Positions 1 to 13,064 of a stretch of 64,000 bases of DNA are shown here, piece after piece. Source of the DNA: Dolomedes plantarius (taxonomy: Eukaryota > Arthropoda > Arachnida > Araneae > Dolomedidae); NCBI GenBank assembly GCA_907164885.2, contig OU015501.1, forward strand, positions 65,461,308 through 65,525,307. Reading direction: 5' to 3'. Under the pieces are notes generated by a model. It did not search any database and had not been told where the DNA came from. It saw only the letters and a program-made list of their open reading frames with translations. How positions within the stretch are numbered: the stretch's first letter is position 1; each line of letters starts with the position of its first letter. Made by a program: the position numbers and the translations under genes.

Positions 1-400
1 CATTTCATGGTCGTACTACTTTTAAGATGAGAAAAGATAGAGATCGAAGATGGCCCCCCATTGAAAATCTGCAAAATTAAAACAAAGACATTTAATCATT
101 ACTCACAACTTCATTACTACTAATTTAATTCACCACGACACATATATTTAGTTCATTCAATTATTATGACAATATTTTATAAACCTAATCACTCATATAA
201 CCATGTTCCATTACTACCAATATTTACTCATATATATAAGCATAACATCATATTAATTAAATTGTTTTTTTTTTTTACGAATTATCGGTCATCTCCTTAA
301 CATTTTATACTCAAATAACATCCTCATCGCGCTCTGTATTCGTTATTAAAGCTACACACTGAGAAGCAATGACGGTAATATAAAAAAGAAACGCAAAAAG
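1..400. other. AT-rich non-coding sequence
   Basis: No coding frame, TIR or tRNA-like box was recognised here. There are short A and T homopolymer runs (a T run near 265-276). It is plain AT-rich arthropod intergenic-type DNA. Confidence 0.5.
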
Positions 401-469
401 TCGGTACCTCGAAAGATGACTGTTGGATCACTATGATGGGCAGCTGACACTTGTAATGACGAACTTCGT

Positions 470-650
470 TGTATTATCATGGCACGGGAACTAAGGCACT
501 TTCTTCGTCTGGTATAATTCTCCGTCAATCATGGCAGACACTCTACACGGGACACCGGGGCACTCTCATCATCGGTTATATGACTGCTTCACTCCTTGCA
601 GACCCTCGGCACGGGACACTGGGGCACTCTCTGCCTAGGTATTAGGGCTC
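470..650. repeat. three degenerate ~62-bp tandem units, GC-richer
   Basis: The motif GGCACGGGACACTGGGGCAC or a close variant occurs near 482, 544 and 608, giving a period of about 62-64 bp. The first copy is the most divergent (ACTAAGGCAC in place of ACACTGGGGCAC). The block sits at the left end of a C/T-rich segment with higher GC than its surroundings, so it may be an internal repeat of a mobile element such as an LTR. No element ends were located. Confidence 0.55.
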
Positions 651-1310
651 CTTTGCATGGGCCACGACTTATATTTATATCATCGGGGGTTCTTTGTACA
701 TATTCATCGGATTGACACTACTTCTTGTTTTAAACTTCTGACTAACTCTCCTTCTTATGTGCCTCCCTATCTTATTTCATATTATTTTCTCTTATTAATG
801 CTGATTCCACCTCTTACAATTTCCATTGGTCATATTATTACCATGCCATCGTCATTCGTCTGTGGCTACCTCCTCTCAATCCCCTTTTCCCCAATGCGCA
901 TCCAATGCGGGATTTATAAAAGTTCCATCTAATTTAACTTTTTCCCATGCTCCGGCATCAAGCAGGGTGGCCTGTTTAATAGCCATCATAAATTTAGTCT
1001 TCCCTTTCTTCTTTTCTTCTATTCGTTGCAACTCACTCTCTTGAACTTTTATCTTATACTTCTTGCTACAAGCACAATCTATATATTTAGTTTCGCTATA
1101 TTGTTGGCTCTCTCCCCTTTTCTTTTATTGCCCGCCATTTGCCATGTTTCTTTCTTACATTTAGCAATTATTTTACTTCGTCCCGTAATTTTCAATTCTC
1201 CTGCCCCTGGCCGTGACACTATTGTCATGTCCCTATGACAATGTGTCGCTTTTCGTGCACGATAGGGCACTTCATACGTATTTTTCGAAGACATAACCTC
1301 AAAATTGCCA
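650..1310. other. pyrimidine-rich unclassified segment (possible TE/LTR piece)
   Basis: This is a C/T-rich plus strand with short open frames of hydrophobic, Leu/Ser/Pro-rich translation, which is what a skewed composition produces by chance. It changes abruptly to AT-rich DNA after about 1310. The composition resembles the segment at 48.4-49.6 kb. I cannot see TIRs, a primer-binding site or an enzyme motif, so the class is unknown. Confidence 0.3.
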
Positions 1311-1462
1311 TTTTTTCACATGTGCCACTTTTCTTGCCGGGGTGCGATATATCGAGAAAACGATTCAATGTTCAAGTATTTAGCAGAAATATGATGGGAT
1401 GAAGTATTAATATATATTTTGAAATTGTTTGTTAATGTAAAAATAATGTAATTATTATTTTT

Positions 1463-2920
1463 AAGTCTGTATTTTTCACATAATTATGCTATCCCGTTAT
1501 TAAGGTATGGTATATGTATAGTTGCGCATTTAGATATACATATTTGTTTCTGTCAACTGAACTATATATTTGTATACATGTGTGTTTTGATTTCCGAAGA
1601 AACAATTAATTTATAGATTATTTCATAGAATATTTTCCTTGTTACGGTCAGTTCTTTCGATTAACCTCTATTGTGTAATAAAAATAACAATTACAAAACA
1701 AGTAATATTAAAATTAAGTTTATTTAATAACGCATGTTTACATTTATTTTAAGTCTGTAATTTTCACATATATATGCTATTCCGTTATTACGATATATTA
1801 TATGTATAGTTGAGCATTTAGTTATACATATTTGTTTCTGTCAACTGAACTATATATTTATATACATAAGTGTTTAGATTTCTGATTAAAAAATAAATTT
1901 ATAGATTATTTTATAGAATATTTTCATTGTTACTTTCAGTTCTTTTGATTTATCTCTGTAAATGCATAATAAAAATAACAATTACAAAACAAGTTAATAT
2001 TAAAATTATGTTTATTTAATAACGTATGTTTACATTTATTTTAAGTCTGTAATTTTCACATAATTATGCTATTCCGTTATTACGATATATTATATGTATA
2101 GTTGAGCATTTAGTTATACATATTTGTTTCTGTCAACTGAAATATATATTTGTATACGTGTGTGTTTTGATTTCCGAAGAAACAATTAATTTATAGATTA
2201 TTTCATATAATATTTTCATTGTTACGGTCAGTTCTTTTGATTAACTTCTATAAATGTGTAATAAAAATAACAATTACAAAACAAGTTAAAATTAAAATTA
2301 TGTTTATTTAATAACGTATGTTTACATTTATTTTAAGTCTGTAAATTTTACATAATAATGCCATCCCGTTAATACGATATAGTATATATATAGTTGCGCA
2401 TTTAGATATACATATTTGTTTCTGTCAACTGAACTATATATTTGTATACGTGTGTGTTTTGATTTCCGAAGAAGCAATTAATTTATAGATTATTTCATGG
2501 AGCAATTTCATTGTTACGGTTAGTTCTTTTGATTAATCTCTATAAATGCATAATAAAATAACAATTACAAAACAAGTTAATATTAAAATTATGTTTATTT
2601 AATAATGTATGTTTACATTTATTTTAAGTCTGTAATTTTCACATAATTATGCTGTTCCGTTATTACGATACATTATATGTATAGTTGTGCATTTAGGTAT
2701 ACATATTTGTTTCTGAGAACTGAACTATATATTTGTATACATATGTGTTTTGATTTCCGAAGAAACAATGAATTTATAGTTATTTTATAGAATATTTTCA
2801 TTGTTACGGTCAGTTCATTTGATTAAGCTCTATAAATGTATAATAAAAAACAATTATAAAACAAGTTAACATTAAAATTATGTTTATTTAATAACGTATG
2901 TTTACATTTATTTTAAGACT
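1463..2920. repeat. tandem satellite, five copies of a ~290-bp unit
   Basis: The anchor AAGTCTGTAATTTTCACATA (or a near match) recurs at about 1463, 1751, 2043, 2335 and 2626, and a partial AAGACT follows at about 2915. Spacing is 288-292 bp. Each unit carries the same landmarks: TTCCGTTATTACGATA, TATGTATAGTTG, GTTTCTGTCAACTGAA, CAGTTCTTTTGATT, and TTTATTTAATAACGTATGTT at the end. Copies differ by scattered substitutions and small indels. No coding capacity is seen. This could be a short stretch of satellite or an internal tandem array of a larger repeat. Confidence 0.9.
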
Positions 2921-5900
2921 ACGTCTAACTTTTTTTCCATACGGATCGGTGAAATCTTATCGTACTTCTAAAATAAATTGATGAACAATGTTTTATACTG
3001 GGCCTCGAGTATACAAAACATCCATTGTTCTTACACTGTTAGAAGGAAGTCATAAAAAAATTAGTTATTGTTAGATGTTTCTGAGTGAATTTCTTTCTTC
3101 CCTTTTCCTATGTTCTATCGATTACACGCTTGTGTAGAAACTCATTTCTTTCTATTGCTTTTTCCGGCCATTATCCAAAAGTCAGTATTATTTTCTTCTG
3201 AAACGCAGAAATAACAATGTTATTTATCACTGTCCCTAAAACCTAGTGTTAAGAAAAATTCTTTAAACTTTTATGAGTTTTTTTTCCAGTTAAGATATAC
3301 ATGAAACTCTTATTCTGAATTAGTATCATATTTCTGGAATTAGTATTATATTTTGCTAGAAAATATCTTCTTAGAAAATGAGAGAAAATTATACTCTGTT
3401 ATTATGAAACCTTAGACACAATATTTAGAACCCTAAGAGTTTGTAGATTTTATCAAAATTTCTCCTTATTGTAAAATTTATCTTTTCTGTTTGTAAATCT
3501 GGAATCTTCGTGTTTCAGGAATTGTTCACGTTTGAATAAAATGCTTTGAAAACAGAATTTAAACGATAAACTTTGAAGCATTTCAAGTCGTTAATAAGAA
3601 AGTTTAGAATTTTCGAAATTTATTAATGCTATTTTTTATATGTTTTTTGAGCATTTAAAGATATTTATGATACTAGTTTTTGAATTGAAAAATTCTGTCT
3701 CTTGATAAAAATAAAAGTATTTTCTATCGGAATAAATGTCGAACTAAATCTTTGCATACACCACGGGATCAAAAGTATTGAAGGAATTAGATCAAAAGTA
3801 TATAATTTACATCCTGGATTATAACAGATATTATTTGCATCTACTCCCATCTTTTGCTGATATATATTTGCCTCCACACTTCTGGACAAACTGTCCTATA
3901 CATAACGGTTTACTGCTGTGGGGATATTCTTGCGTTCTTCCTAAGAGTGCTTCAGAATTCATTAACAAATTTTAGGGGTTGTGACCTCGCTATAAATCAC
4001 AACTACAGTAAATTCTATAGGTGTTCAATCGGACTGAAATCATGCACAGAGAAAGTGTGGCCAGTTCCCGGACATACATATAATCAAATCCGCCGTGTAC
4101 TGCCCAAAATTTATGGAAAGTTGCTCTATCATGCTGGAAAAGAAGATGAGCTAACACAGAACTTTTGCCGTTATGTTGGAAGGATATGAGTTTCTAAAAA
4201 ATTCAATACATATCTTAGTATTCGGGTTTCTCATGATCAGAACTAAGAGACCGACGCATAATCATGAGCGAAATCCTCATACCATTGAGCCTCCATTATC
4301 AAACCTGATACTTGTCATGATGTAGTTGAGTAAACATCATGCTGGCATTTTCCAGACAAAATTTGATAAAAAGCTCAATGGTGCTAGGAGAGATATCTCG
4401 CTTGTTGAGCACAACACTTCTCGTGTTACTCATCTCTAACTGGCAACGTGGTTTAATGAACACTTTCGAGTTTACTTATTTGCGCAAAACAATTGATTTT
4501 CCCGTACTACTTTCCTAACGCATGACTATGATTTGTGCGTTCTTAATCCCTGTATAGCCTTCGAATGGATGATCTAGTTACAAATATAAGTTTTAAATTC
4601 TGAAATGTGGAAGAGCTGGTATAATATGATTCGAACTACTATTAATGCATTAATTAATCGTTCAAAACGGGAAAAAATAATCAGTAACAGTGCAGTGAAT
4701 ATTTCAAGAGACTTAAGGGGAAATAGGATTTTTATTTCATTTTTGACTCTTACAGATGTAAGTATCGAGTATTAAATCAAAATCAATAAAAATGAAATGA
4801 AATGTAGAACGAAATGAAATGTAGCGAAATGTAGAACGAAGTGAAATGTAGAACGAGCAATTATAACAAAGTGAATTGTCCTGAAATAAAAGCATCTCTG
4901 GTCTGAGACACCAATCTTAAACTTTAAGATATAAATTATGTAGTGCTTAATTCAAGTTTGTTTAGCTAAGACAATAGTAAGTACTTTTTTACAATTTTTA
5001 GCTTTCTCTAGGCTGCGAATACATACCCCTTATAAAATATACGAACTTCTGGTATCTGGTACCTCTTTTAATTCGCTTAAATAGAAATATTTGTCTTAAT
5101 GAAAAAAAAAGAGTAGGATAGCTAAAACTAGTTAAGAATTAAAAGAATTTTAAAATCGTAAAAAATAAAGAAACATTCGTAAAGAATAAAACTATAGTAC
5201 TAGTTCTGAAACGTAGCAAAGTTCTTCTCAGATAACAACAATTTCTTCTTTAGATACGTGTTTTACTTCTCTTTCTTTTCGCTTAAAGTTCTTGACTGCG
5301 TTAGAGATTTTTTTTTCACTTTAATGTCCTTTATATTTTTAGTTTCGTCATACTTCTTTACTTCGGTGAAAATCAATGGAACTTTAGGAACAACCATCTT
5401 AGGAAACCTTGGAAATATTCTTCAAACTTCAACTAAAGAGAGCGATTGAAGTACTTCTTTTTCAATGACCATGAAATTTGTATGAATCATGAAGTGTGTA
5501 TTCTTTTCTGTTTTACATTTCAGCAGAAGTGCAACATTGACAATGCATATTGACTGAGCTAACAATTTTTGCTTTTGAGAAATATTTGTACGAAATTTTT
5601 AGATTTTTTTTATTCCGAATTTTTTTTACAAAGTAATATGATCATCATCACAAAAAATGAAAAAAATAAATGAAACTTCACTAAAAAGAAATTTTTATAA
5701 GTTTAAAAAATAAAGGTAAAAATTAAATTTAATTTTGAGATTTTCATTCATAAATTACTCTTTCAATGTAGAACATAGTAATAATAATTCAATATATTTC
5801 TGCTTCCTTAACTGAATTTTTCTTTTCGATTTTGGTATTTCATGATATACTGATATATACAACACATCAAATTTAAAGAATGTACTTTCTCAAATAAGCT

Positions 5901-8900
5901 TTTAACGTATAACACGTTTGAAAGATATCATACAAATATCAAATTACTTGGAAAAAGTTGTTTCAGGTCGTAGCATCGAGATTATAGATAATAATTTCAT
6001 CTAAATTTATGCTTTTTATTTTTTCCTCGTGTTATGACGTCACATTTCAGATATTTAAAAGAAAGATCTTGTAAGAAATCAGGAGTAGGGCTATCAGAAC
6101 TTGGGTTAGTGTGTCTACTGAATGGGTTGTAGCTTTAGTACAACAATTTGATCATTGATGCTAAGAAATGGTACTTTTCATGGATAAGGAGCACGAGTAG
6201 TGAATGAAGTTTATGTTCCCCAAAGCAGAAATTAAAAAGAATGTTTTAATCAGAAAACCTAAAATATATATTATAATGGTGGTTCTTTGAGCAGGTATAA
6301 ATGTAATCATAGAAATATATATTTAAAGTCATTAATGTGGTAGGAATAAACGAATAAATTTTTCATAAATATTGTTTCATTATAAAAAGCGTCTTCTGTA
6401 CTCGTGGTGTTATTTGAACAACGTTCTAAATGCTAAGTAAAAATCTGCAGTGAAGTATTTGATTACCAACATGAAAACACGGAGCAATTTAAAATGAAGG
6501 GAAGGTTATCTGGGAATACTCCCAAGGGAACAGAGAATACAACAAAAATAGGAATGAAAAGTTCCTCTCAAAGTATTTAGATGCGTCTTTAAACATTCTG
6601 CTTCATTGGTTTCACAGATGTAACTAAGTGTTTCTAAACATTTTTTCCTAAATACAAAGCTAACTTGTTCTATTGTGAAACTAGTTAATAAAGTAATTAG
6701 TTAGAATACAGTGCAACGCGGTGTTTAAAAGCCGATTTACTCCCCTGCCATGTTTATTGAGATAATGGTCTTTGTAATAAAAAATAGACTTTTCGATTTA
6801 AACTATATTAAGTAATCTCTTATTTCACTAAATTATCTCTCTAATATCTAACATAGTTATTAAATTTTAAATAATTTAACTGATATTATTCCATCGAATG
6901 ATTCTATTTATTTTTGGAGTACAGTCAGATAGTTTTAGAGTTTGACAAGTAACTTTGCAATTAGAATGTATTCTCTGGTGTTTTAATTACACTCAGCGTA
7001 ACACCTCATGCAAAAAACGTAAATACTGCTTTGAAGGGATTAATGAATCTACCCACGCACATTTCTGAGCTTGTTCTCGTTTTAATTTAAATGCAACTTT
7101 TTATTTCATTTGAAAGATATAATATCTGCTGTTTAATGCATAAATAACAGGACCAAATATTTATTTAACTTATGTTTTCGGAATTTTTTTTCTTGCATTT
7201 TCTTTTTCTCTGCATTCCTATGAGAATTATAATTTTGAAAAAGAAACTTTGTAACGCATCTCATAATTTCGATGTCCGAAACGACCTAACATCAGGCAAA
7301 ATTTTTATTTTTGAAGGACAGTGCTTCCAGCATCTTTTGTTTTTACCCAGTTTCTAGACAATTACTTTCGTATTAATTAATTCGCTTTTGTTTGATTTTA
7401 TTCTGAAAAATATAAATGTTTCATTTAAACACATTTTCATCATGACTGAAATCAACCTGAGGAAGAAAACAAAACTTTTTGTTATAGGTATTCTAATACC
7501 AATCAAAATATTCTCTTTGTACATGAGAATATAAATAGTATTTAGAACGTTAACGATAATTAGAAGCCGTAAGAGAGCAGACGAGATAATCATTGCAGAT
7601 TATATGACACACGACATTAAATTTTCTAACATGAAGTTTCTAGAGGTTTATGAAAAGAAAATGAGAAATAATTTTAAAATCTTACGTGTAATTTTATTTA
7701 CAGAAAACAACATTCTAAAATAGAAGAGGGATTTTGAAAACCTCTAATTTAAAATATAAACATAAGGCAATTAATATTTATACTTTTAACAATAGCTTCT
7801 TATTTTGTGATGATCATCAATGGACCCACTGCGGTAGTTGGAGCTATCATAATGTGGAATACAAAAATATTTTCCACAGCTAAGGACCGTTAAGCGATAA
7901 TTGATATCACGACTGGAAAAGAATACAGTGGGTTATCTGGAGCGTGATTTGAAACTAATGTATCTGTATTTTGAAGCTAACGTCCTCACCACTAAATCAT
8001 TCTAGCTGCTCCAGTGAATATCATGTAGTAGTGAAAATCACATCATACATTCTTTTGTGTCTTCTTTTGTGGCAGATATACAGGATGTTAGCTTTTACAT
8101 TAAAGAAACATAATGTCAGCCGAACATATTTACACTTTTTTTGCGCTGCTGATTGATTTTACCGCTATGTGCAATTGTTATATGCTAACGGTCCGCTATT
8201 TCTTTTCCCTAGTGCCGAGTCGTACAGTAAGGCCGTCTATCGAAAACGTGTTTGTATGACCCGTTTTTGATGTCGGTCTTCAGTTTTCAATTTCATATTG
8301 GTTTGCAGCTTCAGTTAATGTTTCTTCTTTAACATTAACTGAACATTTTTTTCAACAAACAACTTTCTTCACAATTTTTTTGTTTGTAGAGCCTAGTTAC
8401 AGTTAATTAACTGAGACATTACTTTAGGAAAACTGATTTGCATTCCAAACTTTTAAATAATCACTGCAGGTGACAAAAACAGAGCAGATAAATTTTAGAA
8501 CAATTTATTAAACCTTTTTAATAGATTTTACATATGCATTCCCCCCTTTTTTTACTGAATGTATGTCTTAAAAGCTTTTATTTAAATAAAAGCTCAGCCT
8601 TTTGACAAACTATTTTTCCATAAATGTCATTGTCCGTGTAAGTTCTTATGTTTATTAGAAACAAACGATAATATTTGTATTTACCAACAATAACTATAAA
8701 TCATGAGGTATTGCCATAAAAAATGCTCCTCGAATTTACCCTAACTATCCTGCAAAACTGCAAATTTGTTATGAGAGTTCTTTTATATACTTAAGAAAAA
8801 TGAAGAAAGGAGAGTTACCACGAGTAAAAAAATATTCCTGGAAGTATTTTATTAACTTTACTCATAATACATTCCACGAGAGTAAAAAATATCTTTTCAT

Positions 8901-10280
8901 TTGCTTTTTGTCCTGGTACGCGACAGAATCTTTTAAAAATATCAATTTAGAATTCAAAAGCGAGATGTATATATGCATGTGTGTGTGTTTTCTGAAGCTC
9001 AGTCAAAGGGATGAATAGAAAAACTAATGTGTTAGAATTCTGCAGAGAATATTAAAACGTTTTGGTTGTCAGTTCATATTTATATTCTAAGAAGTATGCA
9101 TTATTTTTGCATAGTGTTTGCACTGAAAAAGTTCTGCATTCTACTTGTTTATACAAATAACACATTTTTGGAGTTCTTTCTACACTGCGAGAAAATTAGA
9201 CATTACTACAATTGTGGTAGTGAATTATAGAGATTTCTGCCTTTGGTGTCACTATGGAGAAACTTTTATATTTTCTTTCAGTTACAAGTTTATATATACG
9301 GTCGTTTGGAAAGAATTAATTATCACCGAATTAAAAAAATAATTTTCATAGGGTTTTCTCGATGTAATAAAAATGTGTGGGAATTATCAGCTCTGCTGAA
9401 GTTGACCTCTGCTTGAGCAAAGCAGAAATTATTGTGCGCAAACAAAAATTGGTAAGGGAACTGTAAGGAAATAAATTAATATAAAATTGCCAAATCTTAC
9501 TTGTTCTAGGTTGAATGATCGAGAACTGATTCCTTTGATATGTCCATAGATTAACTTAATCATTACAGATTTGCACGAAGAGCTGAGGGAAGTGGTCATT
9601 TTGTATTGAACAAAAACCCATTAATCTAGAAACAACTCTAAGAATATTAAATTTGATGAGAATAACTAAATGGGTGTAAGAAACGTAATACGCAATTAAA
9701 TGTATTTTTGGATAATTTCATCCAGAGGTCAAACAGGCTATAGTATTAAATATTTTTTTAAATTTTGATGAGTATCATGATGTTGAACCGTCTGTTAAAT
9801 TTCACCATTATTGTTCTAGTTTCATTGGCAACCAACATTAACATATTGGGCTTGAATAAAAGTTCACCACTATTTGCTTTCGATACAGACACAGACAACT
9901 GAATGACTATTATACTGCCTAAGGCCTGACTATGTTCATTTACTGAACACATGATATCCGTGTCTTAGCAAATTATGATTAACTTCAAGAATAAAGATAG
10001 AATGATAATTTTAACTCCATTTAACATTTTTATGAAAAGACATTTATAAGCGAGAACCATGTCAAAATTATTGACAGTTACAAGTTTCTGAAAAAAAATT
10101 CATAATTTATTTTTGACAAAACTCTTCCAATTTACGCATTGAAAGGAATTTCAGAAAGATTATTTGAAAAGTACAAATTTTTCCAACTTTTCTAATACTT
10201 ATCTGAAAATTTTAGTCAGATATCGTAATGTGTGATAAAGTTTTAATTTTTCTACGTCATATACATATACATCCAAACTA
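2920..10280. other. long AT-rich interval without recognised genes
   Basis: Open frames here are short (up to 111 codons at 3854-4189), have no homology I recognise, and show no codon-use or splice pattern that would make them convincing. The only structured item is a minisatellite at about 4795-4860. Nothing else was identified over more than 7 kb. Confidence 0.5.
4795..4860. repeat. short minisatellite, GAAATGTAGAACGAA units
   Basis: GAAATGTAG occurs four times in succession with AACGAA or AACGAAGT spacers, giving an irregular 10-17-bp period. The array is local and shows no TE ends. Confidence 0.7.
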
Positions 10281-10293
10281 TTACTTTAATCTA

Positions 10294-10638
10294 CTGGTGT
10301 TGGTTTTTCTTATGCCCCCTGTCTGGAATTTATTCCAGACGAAGTCCATATAAGTTAGCTGGCTCCAGTTTATAAACAGGGGTCGGAGTCCAACTTTGCC
10401 AGGTGCCACCGCAATTTTGAACGATCTCCCCTAGGAGCGGCATCTGGGAGAATCGTACCCTCTTTCACCCTCTCTGACCTCATAGAAGGAATTTACGGTC
10501 TACGGCCGGATATGGGCCGGATATTATGTGCCCATATCTGGCCTAGACACGGAGATATTTTATGGTACTTGTCGGGAGTCGATCCGAGCACCCCGATAAC
10601 CGAAAGCCTACGCGCTATCACTAGGCTACCTCGGGCCC
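10294..10638 (-). mobile_element. tRNA-headed SINE, complete copy with 13-bp TSD
   Basis: Read on the minus strand, the head (near 10638-10560) has an A-box-like TAGCCTAGTGATAGCGCG and a B-box-like GGATCGACTCCC, as expected of an internal RNA polymerase III promoter. The tail near 10390-10300 shares GTTGGACTCCGACCCCTGT and related stretches with the copy at 35.7-35.9 kb. The copy is bounded by TTACTTTAATCTA at 10281-10293 and again at 10639-10651, a perfect 13-bp target-site duplication. This fits LINE-mediated insertion. It is non-coding. Confidence 0.85.
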
Positions 10639-10651
10639 TTACTTTAATCTA

Positions 10652-11495
10652 ACCTAATTGATTTGGTGCTACCAAGTTCAAGTAGTAAGGAATCAGAGCT
10701 ATGATGCAATATAACACATCACCATTTATTGCCATTCTATATGACAACAGGATGGGGTGTGAAAGAAAATATATAAGGAAATGGGGATTACACAATGCTT
10801 CTGCTCTGAGTTCACATAAATAAAATAACTAAATTTTGACATCATATCTATGCCACAAATTATGTGGTAATAAATATTTCCTGTATTTGTCACATATGTT
10901 TCTTACACTTGCTTCTACTCCAATTTGCTTTTCTGGAATTCATTTTATTTCATCTGCTTAGCCCATTTGATCAATTGGAGAGTGTTTGCTGCTTATCAAA
11001 CAAGGAAATGTGTATAGTTCCCCAATTCCTCCAATAAATGTATCATTCCATGCCCTCGTAATGTTTTTTAACACCCATATTAATTATAACTTGATTTCAT
11101 GTCCTGAAATAGACTCGTTTATTTGAATCTCAGATCCAAGAAAAGACAAAAAAATAAATGGCTAATTAATACAAAAAAAGCTATTAAAAATGCAATACTA
11201 GACAGTATTTGCCATAAGTCTATTCAAAATCGTAATTATTCCTTCTTTCAGCTTTTTGCTTGCAATTGAAAATTCCTCCAGATAAAGTGGTAAAAGTCAT
11301 TTATTTATTTTCAGTTTTATTTATGTTCAGGGTGGAATGATAGAAAGATTCTTAGATGATTCTAAAGAATTCTAATTATTTTGTATTTTAGGGCCGTGAG
11401 TTGTTATAAAAGGTAGCAACTTTGCGTGTATTAAAGGCCGACTACAATCGCTTCGTTTATGTATGTGTACTAATGTTAGATATGACTGTTTAGAA
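10652..11495. other. AT-rich spacer
   Basis: No coding frame, tRNA-like box or TIR was recognised between the SINE and the hAT-type element, apart from the target duplication of that element at 11488-11495. Confidence 0.5.
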
Positions 11496-11654
11496 CAGCC
11501 GTACTCAACATTTTCTCTCTCTCGGGTCACATGCATACGTTTCCTACGTTACGAGGGCCGCGACATAGTACACTATACCTTATAATATGATAATGAAAAA
11601 AATAAAACTGAAAAAATTAATGTATTCAAACGATTATTAAAAATTTGTGTGATG

Positions 11655-13064
11655 CACTGCTGGTCATTGTAAACGTAACACCCTGAAGGAAACATCCAAA
11701 TAACATGAAATTTACAACATGCATTAGCGGAGGTGAGATATGCAAATGATTAGAATTTCAGTGCAGACGCACATCACGCGCTCCTGTGGCGCCACTTCAA
11801 AGCGCTATTTAAGGCTTGGAGATTTCGACGAATTCAAGTTCGGCAATTGTGTTTTTCTTGTGTTTTTTAAAAAAAAAACGATCAATTATGCCTCGTCGAA
11901 AACAGCGATCATCTTTTGATCAAGTATCCGAGTTTGACAGAGAAAGGATAGTGGCCTACCGAGATTGTGGATTATCTTTCAGGGAAATCGGTAGTCGTGT
12001 TGGACGAAACCAAAAAACTGTAATGCGGATATGTGATCGTTGGATGCAGGAGGGTACAACGAACCAGCGTGTTCGATCGCATCCACCTCAGCGCACCACT
12101 TCACGTGATGACAGGCAAATTGTGCGCATGGCAGTGACGGATCGCTCAGTCACATCACGAACCATAGCACAGCACATGCAGTCTGTAAAGCATCATCCAA
12201 TGTCTGCGCGTACCATTCGAAGCCATTTACAGCAGAGTGGTCTGTCCGCAAGACGTCCATTGCTTTGTCTACCCTTGACGCAGAACCACAGACGTCTCCG
12301 CCGCCAATGGTGCGATGACAGAAGGATGTGGACGGCAGAATGGAATGAAATTGTCTTTACTGACGAGTCACACTTCTGTCTGCAACACCACGATGGTCGC
12401 ATTCGAGTCTGGAGACACCGTGAAGAGAGGATGCTGAACAGCTGTGTTATGCACCGCCACACTGGTCCTGCACCGGGTATTATGGTATGGGGCGATAATG
12501 GATATCACTCTCGCACACCTCTAGTACGCATTGCCGGTACTTTAAACAGCCAGCGCTACATCTCCGAGGTGTTGGAGCCAGTTGTCCTTCCTTACCTTCA
12601 GGGCTTGCCCACATCCATATTTCAACAGGATAATGCGCGACCACACGTGGCACGCATTGTCCAACGGTTCTTCGTCAATTGCCAGATTTAATTGCTTCCC
12701 TGGCCGCCTCGCTCTCCGGATCTTTCGCCGATAGAAAATATGTGGTCCATGGTTGCTCTACGATTGACCCAGATTCCATCCCCAGCTGCCACAGCAGATC
12801 AACTTTGGCAACGTGTGGTAGCTGCTTGGTCTGCTGTACCCCAAGAACTCATCCAAAGTCTCTTTGAATCAATGCCGAGGATTGTAGCAGCGGTGATCTC
12901 CAACAATGGCGGCTACTCTGGCTACTGATTTTGGCAGGAACCACACTTCACAGAAGTGTATAAATTTAATCATTTGATACTTGGTCAACATGTTATCTAC
13001 AAAATAAATTTTGTTGTGATATCTCTTGTCTTTCTTGGTGTTGCAATTTGGGTGGCCAGCAGTG
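11655..13064 (+). mobile_element. Tc1-like DNA transposon, near full length
   Basis: The left end CACTGCTGGTCA and the right end TGGCCAGCAGTG are inverted copies, with further matches inward (GTAACACC against GCAACACC). A TA follows the right end at 13065-13066; the base pair before the left end reads TG, so one TA has probably mutated. The element is about 1.41 kb and carries one transposase frame (11888-12928). It lies inside the hAT-type element and is therefore the younger insertion. Confidence 0.8.
11888..12928 (+). pseudogene. Tc1 transposase, DD34E, one in-frame stop
   Basis: This encodes a cut-and-paste DNA transposase of about 346 codons, the usual Tc1 length. I chose the ATG at 11888 (MPRRKQR...) because helix-turn-helix text starts straight after it; the frame is also open upstream to 11816. 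The N-terminal half holds two HTH domains (residues ~15-120: FDRERIVAYRDCGLSFREIG, then a second near MSARTIRSHL). The catalytic residues lie in FTDESHF (D1), FQQDNARPH (D2) and DLSPIENMW (E), with 34 residues between D2 and E. A TAA at 12689-12691 interrupts the frame between D2 and E; the same frame then continues unbroken to 12928. A Glu codon would fit the family at that position, which implies a single base change (inference). The copy is otherwise intact, so inactivation looks recent. Confidence 0.9.

Noticed and set aside
3854..4189. 111-codon open frame with text such as VWPVPGHTYNQIRRVL
   Set aside because: The end faintly resembles a transposon-borne protein, but neither a full domain nor element ends could be identified. 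Not enough to call a gene.
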